A DNA stretch of 64,000 nucleotides from Phenylobacterium glaciei (GCF_016772415.1 NZ_JAGSGD010000001.1:2567501-2631500), one strand, 5' to 3'. Positions 38,430-46,778 are shown, counted from the stretch's first letter. The notes: generated by a model from the letters alone, not told the origin. Program-made: numbers and translations.

Positions 38430-39227
38430 GTGTCGTCACACAACGAACGCAACGCGCCCTGGAAGGGTTCTAAAAACGGGGCCCGCGGACGCAGTCCCGG
38501 ACGGCGTGACGCCGTGTCCGACGACTGGCTGTGGGGCTGGCACGCGGTGAGCGCCGCCCTGGCCAATCCGGCCCGCGAACCGGCCGACCGGCTGCTGGCC
38601 ACGCCGGACCGGGCCAAGGAGCTCACCGCCCGATTCGGTAAGAACCCGGCGCTGGAAATCGTGGAAAACGGCGTCATCAGCCACAACCTGCCCAGCGGCG
38701 CGGTCCACCAGGGCCTGGCCGTGCAGATCGCCCTGCTGGATTCGGTGGCCCTGGAAGACTTCGAGGCCAAGCGCGGCGCGGTCATATTGATGCTGGATCA
38801 GGTGACCGATCCGCAGAACGTCGGCGCGATCCTGCGCTCGGCCGCGGCCTTCGGGGCCAGCGGGGTCATCCTGCAGGACCGTCATGCCCCCAAGCTGACC
38901 GGGGCCCTGGCCAAGGCCGCCGCCGGGGCGGTGGACCAGATCCCGACGTCTCACGTCGTGAACCTGTCGCGGGCGCTTGAGACCCTGGCCGATCTCGGCT
39001 GGCGGGCCGTGGGGCTGGATGGTTCGGCGCCCCAGTCCCTGGAGGACGCCCTCGACGGCGCGCCCACCGTCCTGGTTCTGGGGTCGGAGGGTGACGGCCT
39101 GCGCCGGCTTGTCGCCGAACATTGTGATGCGTTGGGCAAGATCCCGATGCCAGGCGGGTTTGAGAGCCTCAACGTGTCCGCGGCGGCGGCGGTGGCGCTC
39201 TATGAAGCGGCCCGAATTCGCGCCTGA
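38430..39227 (+). CDS. rlmB: SpoU/TrmH-family 23S rRNA 2'-O-methyltransferase (RlmB-like)
   Basis: SAM-dependent RNA ribose methyltransferase, 265 aa. RlmB methylates G2251 of 23S rRNA in E. coli. A basic N-terminal tail (about 28 residues) precedes the L30e-like substrate-binding domain (WGWHAVSAALANP) and the SPOUT trefoil-knot domain with motif 1 NVGAILRSAAAFGASGVIL, motif 2 VLGSEGDGLRRL and motif 3 IPMPGGFESLNVSAAAAVALYE. Assignment to RlmB rather than another TrmH paralogue rests on the N-terminal domain. It is divergent from the tRNA-tuf transcript. Confidence 0.88.
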   Translation: MSSHNERNAPWKGSKNGARGRSPGRRDAVSDDWLWGWHAVSAALANPAREPADRLLATPDRAKELTARFGKNPALEIVENGVISHNLPSGAVHQGLAVQIALLDSVALEDFEAKRGAVILMLDQVTDPQNVGAILRSAAAFGASGVILQDRHAPKLTGALAKAAAGAVDQIPTSHVVNLSRALETLADLGWRAVGLDGSAPQSLEDALDGAPTVLVLGSEGDGLRRLVAEHCDALGKIPMPGGFESLNVSAAAAVALYEAARIRA

Positions 39228-39353
39228 GGCGAATCGAACACCCGCGACACGATTCAGGCTTTTGCTTTCGGTCTCAGGGCGTGGTCTGTTGCGTAACTGT
39301 TAAGGTTTAGGGCCAGAGTGCGGCCCTGATCTCGGCATGGGATGGGGGCCCCA

Positions 39354-41147
39354 ATGGCGATTATGATTACCAAGTGGATGTTGCGTGGTACGTCGATTGC
39401 GGTGCTGACCCTTGCGGGCTGCAGCGGACCGACCTCCCATGAAGTCGCCCCGCCCCCGGACGCCTATACCCAAGCCCCCCCGCCCGAACTGATGGGCGGC
39501 GCCCCGGGGGCCCGCTCTGACGACAGCGGCCTGGCCGGTGGCCCCCCCGGCCCGTATGCCGAAGCCACCCCCTATCGCGCCCCGTCGCGCTATGTGAACC
39601 GCCTCGTCACCTACCGCCGCGCCGACGGCGTACTGGTGACCGCCATGCGGCCGGTGCCCAATCCGGAAGACATGTCGGCCCGTGAGCGCCGCCTGGTCTA
39701 TGGAGCCCGCTACGCGCCTCGGGCCTATGTCAGCTCCAGCAGCCGGGTCCGTCACCCGGCGCCGGCCTATTACGCGCCGGCCAAGGCCGTGCCGGCCCGT
39801 CCCGCCGCCCATCCGGTGGTCGCCGCCAAGCCGGCCGCCAAGCCGATGGTCGTGGCCGCCAAGCCGGTCGCGCCGGTCGCCAAGCCGGTGATCGCCGTGG
39901 CGCCGCTCAAGGCGATCGAACAGGCCAAGCCTGCGCCCGCCCCCAAGCCCGTCCCGGCCTTGGCTAAAGCGCCCCAGCCCAGCTTCCCGGCCACCGGCCT
40001 GCCCGTGCCCGCCGACGCCAAGCTCGCCAAACTGCAGACCGCCGTCGGCGGCGAAGTGGCCTCGGGCTCCAAGCTCACCGTGCCGGACGCGGTCACCAAG
40101 GGCCAGCCGGGCGCGGTCAGCCTGACCCTGCCCCAGACCCTGCTGGCCACGATCCAGCGCGAAGCCGCCAAGCTTGGCCTGACCAAGGCCGCCAAGAAGG
40201 CCGAGGTCACCGCGACCCTGTCGGGGACCGGCTATGAGATCACCCCCAACGGTCCGCAGACCGCCAAGCTGAAGACCGGCGAAGCCGCCGCCTTCAACTG
40301 GCAGGTCAAGCCTGGCGCCGGCGAACGTGGGCCTCTGAAGGCCGACGTCGACGCCAAGCTCACCGGCGTGAAGCCCGCGATGACCTTCTCACTGGCCAGC
40401 CTCGAACAGGCGCTCGCCGCCGTGATGCCGGAAGCTCCGGTGAAGAAGGGCTTCAGCTTCAAGGGTCTACTGAGCAAGCTGACCATTCCGGGCATGAAGG
40501 ACATCTCGGTGCCCGGCGTCGGCCGCGTGCCCTCCAACAAGGTGGTGGCCGGGGCCCTGGTTCTCGCCGCCCTGGCCTTGCTGATCGCCCTGGCCCGCGG
40601 CGCCGGTGAAAGCCGTCGCCGGGCCGAGCGTCGCCGCAAGTTCCGCACCATGACCGACAATGGCGCGACCTCGCATTCCGAGCCTGAGGAAGAGCACCAC
40701 CACGGCATCGCCGCCCCCCTGGCCGCCGCGGCGGCTGGCGCGGCGATCGCCGGCGCCATCGCCTCGCATCACCATGACGAAGGCCATGGCGACGGCCACG
40801 GCCATAACGCGCACGATGACCATGGCCACGCCACCGCCGACCACGGCCACGCAGCGCACGACGATCACGGACACGCCGCCCACGATGATCACGGCCACGC
40901 CGCTGCACACGACGACCACGGTCACGCCACGGCGGCCGACCACGGCCATGCCGCCGACGATCACGGACACGCGGCCCACGACGATCACGGACACGCCGCG
41001 GCCCACGACGACCACGGTCATGCCGAGACCCACGCCGTCGCCCATGACGACCACGGTCACGACGGCCACGGCCATGACGCTCATGCGGCCCATGACGATC
41101 ATGGGCACGCCGCCGAGCACCACAAAGAGCCGGAACACGCCCACTAG
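39354..41147 (+). CDS. Lipoprotein with transmembrane segment and His/Asp-rich repeat tail
   Basis: Unrecognised protein, 597 aa from the ATG at 39354, which has GGGGG before it (39342 would add four residues). A lipobox (LTLAGC, Cys23) suggests lipid anchoring. An Ala/Pro/Lys-rich low-complexity region (about 135-215) leads to a folded domain (about 220-345, including LPQTLLATIQREAAKLGL). Then come a transmembrane helix (about 396-416) and a basic stop-transfer patch (RRRAERRRKFR). The last 125 residues are dominated by His, Asp, Gly and Ala in 11 DHGH units, mostly [A]HDDHGHA. Such tails usually bind Zn, Ni or Cu ions; metal storage or sensing is an inference. Confidence 0.7.
   Translation: MAIMITKWMLRGTSIAVLTLAGCSGPTSHEVAPPPDAYTQAPPPELMGGAPGARSDDSGLAGGPPGPYAEATPYRAPSRYVNRLVTYRRADGVLVTAMRPVPNPEDMSARERRLVYGARYAPRAYVSSSSRVRHPAPAYYAPAKAVPARPAAHPVVAAKPAAKPMVVAAKPVAPVAKPVIAVAPLKAIEQAKPAPAPKPVPALAKAPQPSFPATGLPVPADAKLAKLQTAVGGEVASGSKLTVPDAVTKGQPGAVSLTLPQTLLATIQREAAKLGLTKAAKKAEVTATLSGTGYEITPNGPQTAKLKTGEAAAFNWQVKPGAGERGPLKADVDAKLTGVKPAMTFSLASLEQALAAVMPEAPVKKGFSFKGLLSKLTIPGMKDISVPGVGRVPSNKVVAGALVLAALALLIALARGAGESRRRAERRRKFRTMTDNGATSHSEPEEEHHHGIAAPLAAAAAGAAIAGAIASHHHDEGHGDGHGHNAHDDHGHATADHGHAAHDDHGHAAHDDHGHAAAHDDHGHATAADHGHAADDHGHAAHDDHGHAAAHDDHGHAETHAVAHDDHGHDGHGHDAHAAHDDHGHAAEHHKEPEHAH
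40768..41144 (+). repeat. Coding tandem repeat (DHGH units)
   Basis: Imperfect tandem DNA repeat inside the lipoprotein gene, mostly of 21-24 bases per unit and built on CAC/CAT-GAC-GAC-CAC-GGC-CAC. Units vary synonymously, so the repeat is old or under protein-level selection rather than a fresh expansion. Confidence 0.8.
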
Positions 41148-41213
41148 GGACCGGCCAGGCCTTCTGCGGCCTGCCCGGACCTAGAGACTCGAACGACGGC
41201 TATGTTACCTAGC

Positions 41214-41241
41214 GACGCCGCCCCACATCCGGGGCGGCGTC
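41214..41241. terminator. Hairpin upstream of pyrC
   Basis: A perfect 11-bp inverted repeat (GACGCCGCCCC, loop ACATCC, GGGGCGGCGTC) ends 13 bases before the pyrC ATG. It may terminate the lipoprotein gene or, being so close to the start, modulate pyrC translation. No U-tract follows. Confidence 0.6.
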
Positions 41242-41254
41242 CGGGAACCACGCC

Positions 41255-42337
41255 ATGCCGACATCGCCGACGACAGAGCTGGGCCAAGCCCCGACGCGGA
41301 TCGTCCTGCGCGCGCCCGACGACTGGCATGTGCACCTGCGCGACGGCGCGATGCTGGAAGGCGTCGTCGGCTACACCGCCCGCCAGTTCGCGCGCGCCAT
41401 CGTCATGCCCAACCTCAGCCCGCCGGTCACCACCGTGGCGGCCGCTCAGGCCTACCGGGAGCGCATCATCGCGGCCCTGCCGACGGGGTCGAACTTCACC
41501 CCCCTGATGACCTGCTATCTGACCGACGGCATCGACCCGGCCGAGGTGGAGCGGGGCTTCACCGAGGGCGTGTTCACCGCCTGCAAGCTGTACCCCGCCC
41601 ACGCCACCACCAACTCCGCCCACGGCGTCACCGACATCGCCAATATCCACGGCGTGCTGGAGGCGATGCAGCGGATCGGCATGCCGCTGCTGGTGCATGG
41701 TGAGGTGACCAGCCAAGAGGTCGACATCTTCGATCGCGAGGCCTTCTTCATCGCCCAGGTGCTATCGAAGCTCACCTCGGACTTCCCGGCCCTGAAGATC
41801 GTGGTCGAACACATCACCACGACGGAAGCCGCCGCCTTCGTGGAGGCCAGCGGCCCCAATGTCGCGGCGACCATCACGCCGCACCACCTGGCGATCAATC
41901 GCAACGCCATGTTCGAGGGCGGCATCCGCCCCCACATGTACTGCCTGCCGGTCGCCAAGCGCGAGCCGCACCGCCTAGCCCTGCGCAAGGCCGCCACCTC
42001 CGGCTCGGCGAAGTTCTTCCTGGGCACCGATTCCGCGCCGCACCCTGCGGCCGACAAGGAGGCCGCCTGCGGTTGCGCCGGCATCTTCAATGCGCCCTAC
42101 GCCCTGGAAAGCTACGCCAAGACCTTTGACGAGGAAGGCGCGCTGGACCGCCTGGAAGCCTTTGCCTCCGAGCACGGCCCCAGGTTCTATGGCCTGCCCC
42201 TGAACCCCGGAACCGTGACCCTGGAACGGGCGCCGTTCGAGGTTCCCGGCGAGATCACCAACACGCCGTCGAAGGTAGTCCCCTTCCATGCGGGCCAGAC
42301 CCTGCCCTGGCGCGTCGTTGGTCGGTCGACCGACTGA
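41255..42337 (+). CDS. pyrC: Dihydroorotase (class II, PyrC type)
   Basis: Zinc amidohydrolase of de novo pyrimidine synthesis (carbamoyl-aspartate to dihydroorotate), 360 aa. Motifs in order: [10 protein letters not shown] with the HxH metal site, [18 protein letters not shown] with the Lys that is carbamylated in the family, LLVHGE, VVEHITT, and GTDSAPH with the catalytic Asp. The length and motifs match the E. coli PyrC type rather than the PyrX/type I form. It begins 108 bp after the lipoprotein gene, with a hairpin between. Confidence 0.96.
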   Translation: MPTSPTTELGQAPTRIVLRAPDDWHVHLRDGAMLEGVVGYTARQFARAIVMPNLSPPVTTVAAAQAYRERIIAALPTGSNFTPLMTCYLTDGIDPAEVERGFTEGVFTACKLYPAHATTNSAHGVTDIANIHGVLEAMQRIGMPLLVHGEVTSQEVDIFDREAFFIAQVLSKLTSDFPALKIVVEHITTTEAAAFVEASGPNVAATITPHHLAINRNAMFEGGIRPHMYCLPVAKREPHRLALRKAATSGSAKFFLGTDSAPHPAADKEAACGCAGIFNAPYALESYAKTFDEEGALDRLEAFASEHGPRFYGLPLNPGTVTLERAPFEVPGEITNTPSKVVPFHAGQTLPWRVVGRSTD

Positions 42338-42395
42338 GGGTTCGCGGAGCGTCCTTGATCTTGCCCTGCCGCACGGGGCGCCGCATTGAGGGGCC

Positions 42396-43148
42396 ATGTC
42401 CCTAGCTATTCACCTGCCTGCCGCCGGCGCCGTCACCGCCTTCTTCCAAGTCGTCATGATCGACCTGGCCCTGGCCGGCGACAACGCCGTGGCCGTGGGC
42501 CTGTCGGCGGCCGGCCTGCCCGAGAAGCAGCGCAAGAAGGCCATCATCCTGGGCCTGGCCGGCGCGGTGGTGATGCTGATCGGCTTCGCCCTGATCACCG
42601 TCCAGCTTCTGAACGTGGTGGGCCTGCTGCTGGCCGGCGGCTTCCTGCTGCTCTGGGTCTGCTGGAAGATGTGGCACGAACTCGCCGAGCAGGGCCGCGA
42701 GGCTTCCGCTGAGGGCGAGCGCGCCCTTGAGGACGCCACCGGCGTCACCATCGGCGGCCAGCCCAAGCACGCCGCCAAGGCCAAGACCCTCGGCGCGGCC
42801 CTGGTGCAGATCCTGATCGCAGACCTGACCATGAGCCTGGACAATGTCCTGGCCGTGGCCGGCGCGGCCCGCGAGCACCCCAAGGTGCTGGTGGCGGGCC
42901 TGCTGATCTCCATCACCCTGATGGGGGTGGCCGCCAGCTGGATCGCCAAGCTGCTGCACCGTTTCCGCTGGATCGGCTATGTCGGCCTCGCCATCGTCCT
43001 CTATGTCGCCCTGCACATGGTCTGGGAGGGGCATCGCACGGTGGTCCTCGATCTCGGCAAGGTGGACGCCTACAACGCCGTCATGCCCGGCGCGCTCGAT
43101 ATCACCGCGACCGAGGTGGCCGGGCACGCCGCCCGTAAGCCGCACTGA
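42396..43148 (+). CDS. TerC/YjbE-family membrane protein (first of pair)
   Basis: Integral membrane protein, 250 aa, of the TerC family (YjbE subgroup), some members of which export manganese or other metals, often to metallate exported proteins. The two hallmark repeats with acidic residues in helices are visible: MIDLALAGDNAVAVGL (about 20-35) and LIADLTMSLDNVLAVAGAA (about 140-158). Its stop shares one base with the next gene start (TGATG). No yybP-ykoY riboswitch-like leader fits in the 58-bp upstream gap. Confidence 0.85.
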   Translation: MSLAIHLPAAGAVTAFFQVVMIDLALAGDNAVAVGLSAAGLPEKQRKKAIILGLAGAVVMLIGFALITVQLLNVVGLLLAGGFLLLWVCWKMWHELAEQGREASAEGERALEDATGVTIGGQPKHAAKAKTLGAALVQILIADLTMSLDNVLAVAGAAREHPKVLVAGLLISITLMGVAASWIAKLLHRFRWIGYVGLAIVLYVALHMVWEGHRTVVLDLGKVDAYNAVMPGALDITATEVAGHAARKPH

Positions 43149-43837
43149 TGGGCGACCTGCTCGACGGCGGCGCGTGGGGCGCCATCACGGCATTCCTGCA
43201 GGTGATGATGATCGACCTGGTCCTGGCGGGCGACAACGCCGTGGCCGTGGGCCTGGCCGCCGGCGGCCTGCCCGCCGAACAGCGCCGCAAGGTGATCTTC
43301 TGGGGCCTGGTGGCCGCGGTGATCATGCGGATCGGCTTTGCTTTGATCACCACCCAGCTGCTGGGGGTCATCGGCCTGATGCTCGCGGGCGGCCTGCTGC
43401 TGCTCTGGGTCTGCTGGAAGATGTGGCGGGAGCTGCGCGAGCAGGCCACCCACGCCCAGGCCGACGCCCTGGCCGAGCACGCCCCGGTCAAACCCGCCAA
43501 GACCTTCCGCGCCGCCTTCCTGCAGATCCTCGCCGCCGACCTCTCCATGAGCCTGGACAATGTCCTGGCCGTGGCCGGCGCGGCGCGGGAACATCCGTCG
43601 GTCCTGGTGTTCGGCCTGATCTTCTCCGTCGCCCTGATGGGCGTGGCCGCGAGCTGGATCGCCAGCCTGCTGCACCGTCACCGCTGGATCGGCTATGTCG
43701 GGCTGCTGATCGTGCTCTATGTGGCCCTGCACATGATCTGGGAGGGCCATCGCGACGCCCTGCACCAACTGGGACACGCCCCGGCCTACAACGCCGTCAT
43801 GCCAGCGCCGCTGGACATCAAGCCTGAGAAACACTGA
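43148..43837 (+). CDS. TerC/YjbE-family membrane protein (second of pair)
   Basis: Paralogue of the preceding gene, 229 aa, with the same repeats (MIDLVLAGDNAVAVGL and LAADLSMSLDNVLAVAGAA) and the same C-terminal LHMIWEGHRD ... AYNAVMP end. The very high similarity and one-base overlap indicate a tandem duplication kept as a two-gene operon, so the proteins may form a heteromer or differ in metal preference. Confidence 0.85.
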   Translation: MGDLLDGGAWGAITAFLQVMMIDLVLAGDNAVAVGLAAGGLPAEQRRKVIFWGLVAAVIMRIGFALITTQLLGVIGLMLAGGLLLLWVCWKMWRELREQATHAQADALAEHAPVKPAKTFRAAFLQILAADLSMSLDNVLAVAGAAREHPSVLVFGLIFSVALMGVAASWIASLLHRHRWIGYVGLLIVLYVALHMIWEGHRDALHQLGHAPAYNAVMPAPLDIKPEKH

Positions 43838-43932
43838 CAGGATAAACACCGTCAGAGCGAAAAGTTCTGCGTTTGTTCTTGCGCGAGAAGCGCTGCCGTA
43901 GCATCCTGAGTGGCCCTCTCTCCAGGCCCCTC

Positions 43933-44559
43933 ATGTCTGATCCAACGGCCTATGAAGCCGGTCCGACCTATCAGCGGCGCTGGGATCGGATCAGCCAATA
44001 CACGCCCGAGATCGGCGAATTCATCTGCGCGCGCATCGAGGATGGGGAGAGCGTCGCCGACATCTGCCGGCAGACGACCATGCCCAGCCGGGCCACGGTC
44101 TATTACTGGGTCAAGACCCGCCCCGACTTTGGCCTGCTGTTCGACGCGGCGCGGACGGCGGCGCGCAGCCGCCAGATCCGCGACGAGACCGCTCGGCTGA
44201 AGCATGATCGTTGGGTGCGCCTGCGCCGGCAGCCACGGATGGGCGACGTGCGCGGCAGCAGCTACACCGCCGCGCTGGGCGAGCTGATCTGCGAACGCCT
44301 GGCGCAGGGCGAACCGCTGAAGTCCATCGCCGCCGATCCGGCGATGCCGGCCGCCTCGACCCTTTACAACTGGCTGCGCGAACACGACCACTTCCGCAGC
44401 CTGTATCGCCTGGCCCGGCAGGCGCAGGCCGAGGCCCGTATCGAGCTGGCCTGGGAGATCGCCAAGGCGGCCACGCCGGAAACGGTCAAGGTCGCCCGCC
44501 TGCAGATCCGAGCGCTGCGATGGCAGTGGAGCCTGCTGACTCCGAAGAAGTACGGCTGA
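43933..44559 (+). CDS. Two-repeat terminase-small-subunit-like DNA-binding protein
   Basis: DNA-binding protein, 208 aa from the ATG at 43933 (an in-frame TTG at 43873 is less likely). Two helix-turn-helix units of the kind found in Sf6-type phage terminase small subunits occur in tandem: YTPEIGEFICARIEDGESVADICRQ...MPSRATVYYWV and YTAALGELICERLAQGEPLKSIAAD...MPAASTLYNWL. The C-terminus (VARLQIRALRWQWSLLTPKKYG) also resembles that of these terminases. No large terminase, portal or other phage gene is nearby, so it is either a remnant or a domesticated regulator. Confidence 0.75.
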   Translation: MSDPTAYEAGPTYQRRWDRISQYTPEIGEFICARIEDGESVADICRQTTMPSRATVYYWVKTRPDFGLLFDAARTAARSRQIRDETARLKHDRWVRLRRQPRMGDVRGSSYTAALGELICERLAQGEPLKSIAADPAMPAASTLYNWLREHDHFRSLYRLARQAQAEARIELAWEIAKAATPETVKVARLQIRALRWQWSLLTPKKYG

Positions 44560-44572
44560 GGAGCGCCTGCGC

Positions 44573-44674
44573 TTGGCCGATCTCGATCCCGCCGATCGCC
44601 ACGACCTGGGCCTGGCGGCCTTTCTCTGGAATTGCCTGGAGGGCAAGGCCGCCTTCCCTACGCTTCACCCCTGA
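44573..44674 (+). CDS. Possible short ORF or gene remnant
   Basis: A TTG-initiated frame of 33 codons (LADLDPADRHDLGLAAFLWN... to FPTLHP) with GGAG 9-10 bases upstream, right after the terminase-like gene. The sequence looks protein-like rather than random, so it may be a small peptide or the surviving end of a lost gene. Support is weak. Confidence 0.25.
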   Translation: MADLDPADRHDLGLAAFLWNCLEGKAAFPTLHP

Positions 44675-45073
44675 AAAGCTGACGGCGCGCCAAGCCCGGG
44701 AGGGAGCCTGGCGCGCCGTGGGACCGGGCGTCGCGTTGAGGGACGGGAATGACGTCCGGCCTTGATTTGGACAATGGCGGGACGCGCTTGAACCCGGTCT
44801 GAACAGGGCTCGGCGCCGCCTGTTCATCTGCGCAAAACGCCCCTGCGGGAACCAAGCTGGGCCATTGGCGATGGGAGTCTTGCGACGAGCCCCAACACTC
44901 CAGTCGCCAAGAGCGCGTCAGGGTTAGGTGGTGTCCGGCTAACCCGTCCGACGCGCTCTAAACTTTTGAATTTAGAGCCTTTTTGAACGGGTCAGATGAT
45001 TCCATCTGACCCTGAAAGGCTCTAGCAGGAAAGTCCCCGACCCACGTCCCCCGGGGGCTGTCCTGCGGTTTCC
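44675..45073. other. Non-coding stretch with palindromic repeat
   Basis: About 400 bp without a convincing gene. The right half contains an AT-richer palindromic element (44956-45023), and a GCAGGA/TCCTGC inverted repeat (about 45026-45056) that may terminate the minus-strand small gene ending at 45074. The left half shows nothing recognisable. Confidence 0.55.
44956..45023. repeat. Compound palindrome (REP-like)
   Basis: Nested inverted repeats. CTCTAAA (44956-44962) pairs with TTTAGAG (44971-44977). In the alternative fold AGAGCCTTT (44974-44982) pairs with AAAGGCTCT (45015-45023) and the perfect inner 10-bp arms GGGTCAGATG (44989-44998) and CATCTGACCC (45003-45012) close over ATTC. The two folds share TTTAGAG bases and are mutually exclusive. 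Confidence 0.8.
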
Positions 45074-45211
45074 CTACTTCTTCAGGTCGGGCCGTGAGGC
45101 CAGGAACTGCGCCTTCTCGGCGGCGGTCAGCACCTTGCCGGGTTTCATGCGCGCGACCTTCGGGGTCGGCGGCGCATAGGTGCGAGGGTTATCCTTGGAC
45201 GGCGGTTTCAT
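45074..45211 (-). CDS. 45-residue small basic protein
   Basis: A short frame, 45 aa, starting MKPPSKDNPRTYAPPTPKVA and ending AEKAQFLASRPDLKK. It is rich in Pro and Lys, with a C-terminal helix-like segment (VLTAAEKAQFLASRP). GGGG lies 8 bases before the ATG. No family is recognised; the composition looks protein-like and the gene stands alone, divergent from the flavoprotein gene. Confidence 0.5.
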   Translation of the reverse strand: MKPPSKDNPRTYAPPTPKVARMKPGKVLTAAEKAQFLASRPDLKK

Positions 45212-45309
45212 GGTGGGGCCCCTGCGTTGGACTCCCAGTGTCGCACATTCCGCCGACCCTGAGATGACAGATTGCGGACGTGGGCGGCGGCCTCGGCTAA
45301 ACCCCCGGC

Positions 45310-46494
45310 ATGGACGAGACGATGGCAGTGATCGGCGGCGGACCGTCGGGCCTGATGGCCGCCGAGGTGCTGAGCGCGGCAGGGCGCTCCGTCACTGTCT
45401 ATGAGCGGATGCCAAGCCTGGGCCGCAAGTTCCTGATGGCCGGGCGCGGCGGGCTGAACCTCACCCATTCCGAGGACCTCCGGCCGTTCCTCGGCCGCTA
45501 TGGCGCGGCGGGCAAGACGCTGAAGCCGTTGCTGGAGGCCTTCACGCCCGCCGACCTGATCGCCTGGGCGCAGGGCCTGGACCAGCCGACCTTCGTCGGC
45601 TCCAGCGGCCGGGTGTTTCCGAAAAGCCTGAAGGCGTCGCCCCTGCTCCGCGCCTGGCTGGCCCGGCTGGACGCCCAGGGCGTCACCTTCCGGACCCGCA
45701 TGACCTGGACCGGCTGGGACGACCATGGCGCCCTGACCTTCGAAAACGGCGAGATCGCGCGCCCCGCCGCGACTGTCCTCGCCCTGGGCGGGGCGAGCTG
45801 GGCCAAGCTGGGGTCCGACGGCGCCTGGGCCTCGGTGCTGGCGGGTCAGGGCGTGGCGCTGGCGGCCTTCGAACCGGCCAATGGCGGCTTCCTGGTGGAC
45901 TGGAGCCCGGTCTTCCGGGAGCGGTTCGCGGGGCAGCCGTTGAAGGCCATCGCCATCACCCATGGCCGCCGCACCGTGCGTGGCGAGGCGGTGGTGGCCG
46001 GCTATGGCATCGAGGGCGGCGCGATCTACGCCCTGTCGTCAGACCTGCGCGCGGCCGTCGCGGCGGAGGGCTCGACCACGGTGGAGATCGACCTGCGCCC
46101 TGACCTGTCGGCCGCGCAACTGACCGCCCGGCTGGACCGTCCGCGCAGTGGCCAATCGGCGGCCACCTTCCTGCGCAAGGCCGCCAATCTCTCGCCCCTG
46201 GAGATCAATCTGCTGCGCGAGGCGCACGGCGTCGCCCTGCCCGCCGATCTCGCCGCCGCCATCAAGCGTGCGCCGCTGAAACTGACGGGTTTACAGGGGC
46301 TTGCGCGGGCCATCTCAACCGCAGGCGGCGTCCGCCTGAACGCGGTGGATGAGCACTTGATGCTGAAGGCGCGCGCGAATGTCTATGTGGCCGGCGAGAT
46401 GCTCGACTGGGAAGCGCCCACCGGCGGCTACCTGCTGCAGGCCTGTTTCGCCACCGGGGTTGCGGCGGCCAGGGCGGTTTTGGCTAAGGTCTAA
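45310..46494 (+). CDS. HI0933/YhiN-like FAD-dependent flavoprotein
   Basis: Flavoprotein of the HI0933-like family (BaiN/RdsA-like superfamily), 394 aa. The FAD dinucleotide motif VIGGGPSGLMAAE (residues 7-19) and the family signature GRKFLMAGRGGLNLTHSE are clear. A C-terminal FAD segment (NVYVAGEMLDWEAPTGGYLLQACFATG) closes the fold. Members are mostly uncharacterised oxidoreductases; no substrate is inferred. ATG at 45310 or 45322 could start translation. The gene is monocistronic and followed by dispersed repeats. Confidence 0.85.
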   Translation: MDETMAVIGGGPSGLMAAEVLSAAGRSVTVYERMPSLGRKFLMAGRGGLNLTHSEDLRPFLGRYGAAGKTLKPLLEAFTPADLIAWAQGLDQPTFVGSSGRVFPKSLKASPLLRAWLARLDAQGVTFRTRMTWTGWDDHGALTFENGEIARPAATVLALGGASWAKLGSDGAWASVLAGQGVALAAFEPANGGFLVDWSPVFRERFAGQPLKAIAITHGRRTVRGEAVVAGYGIEGGAIYALSSDLRAAVAAEGSTTVEIDLRPDLSAAQLTARLDRPRSGQSAATFLRKAANLSPLEINLLREAHGVALPADLAAAIKRAPLKLTGLQGLARAISTAGGVRLNAVDEHLMLKARANVYVAGEMLDWEAPTGGYLLQACFATGVAAARAVLAKV

Positions 46495-46778
46495 GTCCTT
46501 CTCACGCAAGGGGTCGAGAGGCCGGTCGGCGACCGGTCGGATAGGGGATCACGCTCCCTCATCAGGACAACTCCCGTCATCCCGGACGGCCGATAGGCCG
46601 ATCCGGGACCCAGGGGCCGTGCGCAGCGCCCCTGGGTGGCTGCTCCGCGCCGCCGCTTCGCGGTCCCGGCTCTCCGCTGCGCTGCGGCCGGGATGACGTT
46701 GGAGATTTTGGCGCATGGGCGCATCGCCCCCTCATCCGACCCTGCTCCGCAGGGCCAACTTCTCACGCAAGGGGCGCT
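46495..46778. repeat. Dispersed repeat cluster
   Basis: A gene-free stretch made of repeats. A 16-base sequence occurs at 46498-46513 and again at 46759-46774. Two long palindromes with CCCGG/CCGGG cores and flanking GTCATCCCGG / CCGGGATGAC signatures span about 46577-46697. Bases 46736-46757 duplicate 334-355. It looks like several REP-type units accumulated between convergent genes. Confidence 0.75.

Noticed and set aside
40768..41144. Repeat block resembling a CRISPR or satellite array
   Set aside because: The units are contiguous, without spacers, vary synonymously and encode a His/Asp-rich tail in frame; no cas genes are near.
42338..42395. yybP-ykoY manganese riboswitch before the TerC-family genes
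   Set aside because: The gap is only 58 bases and shows none of the expected helices.
43933..44559. Prophage
   Set aside because: Only a terminase-small-subunit-like gene is present; neighbours are ordinary chromosomal genes on both sides.
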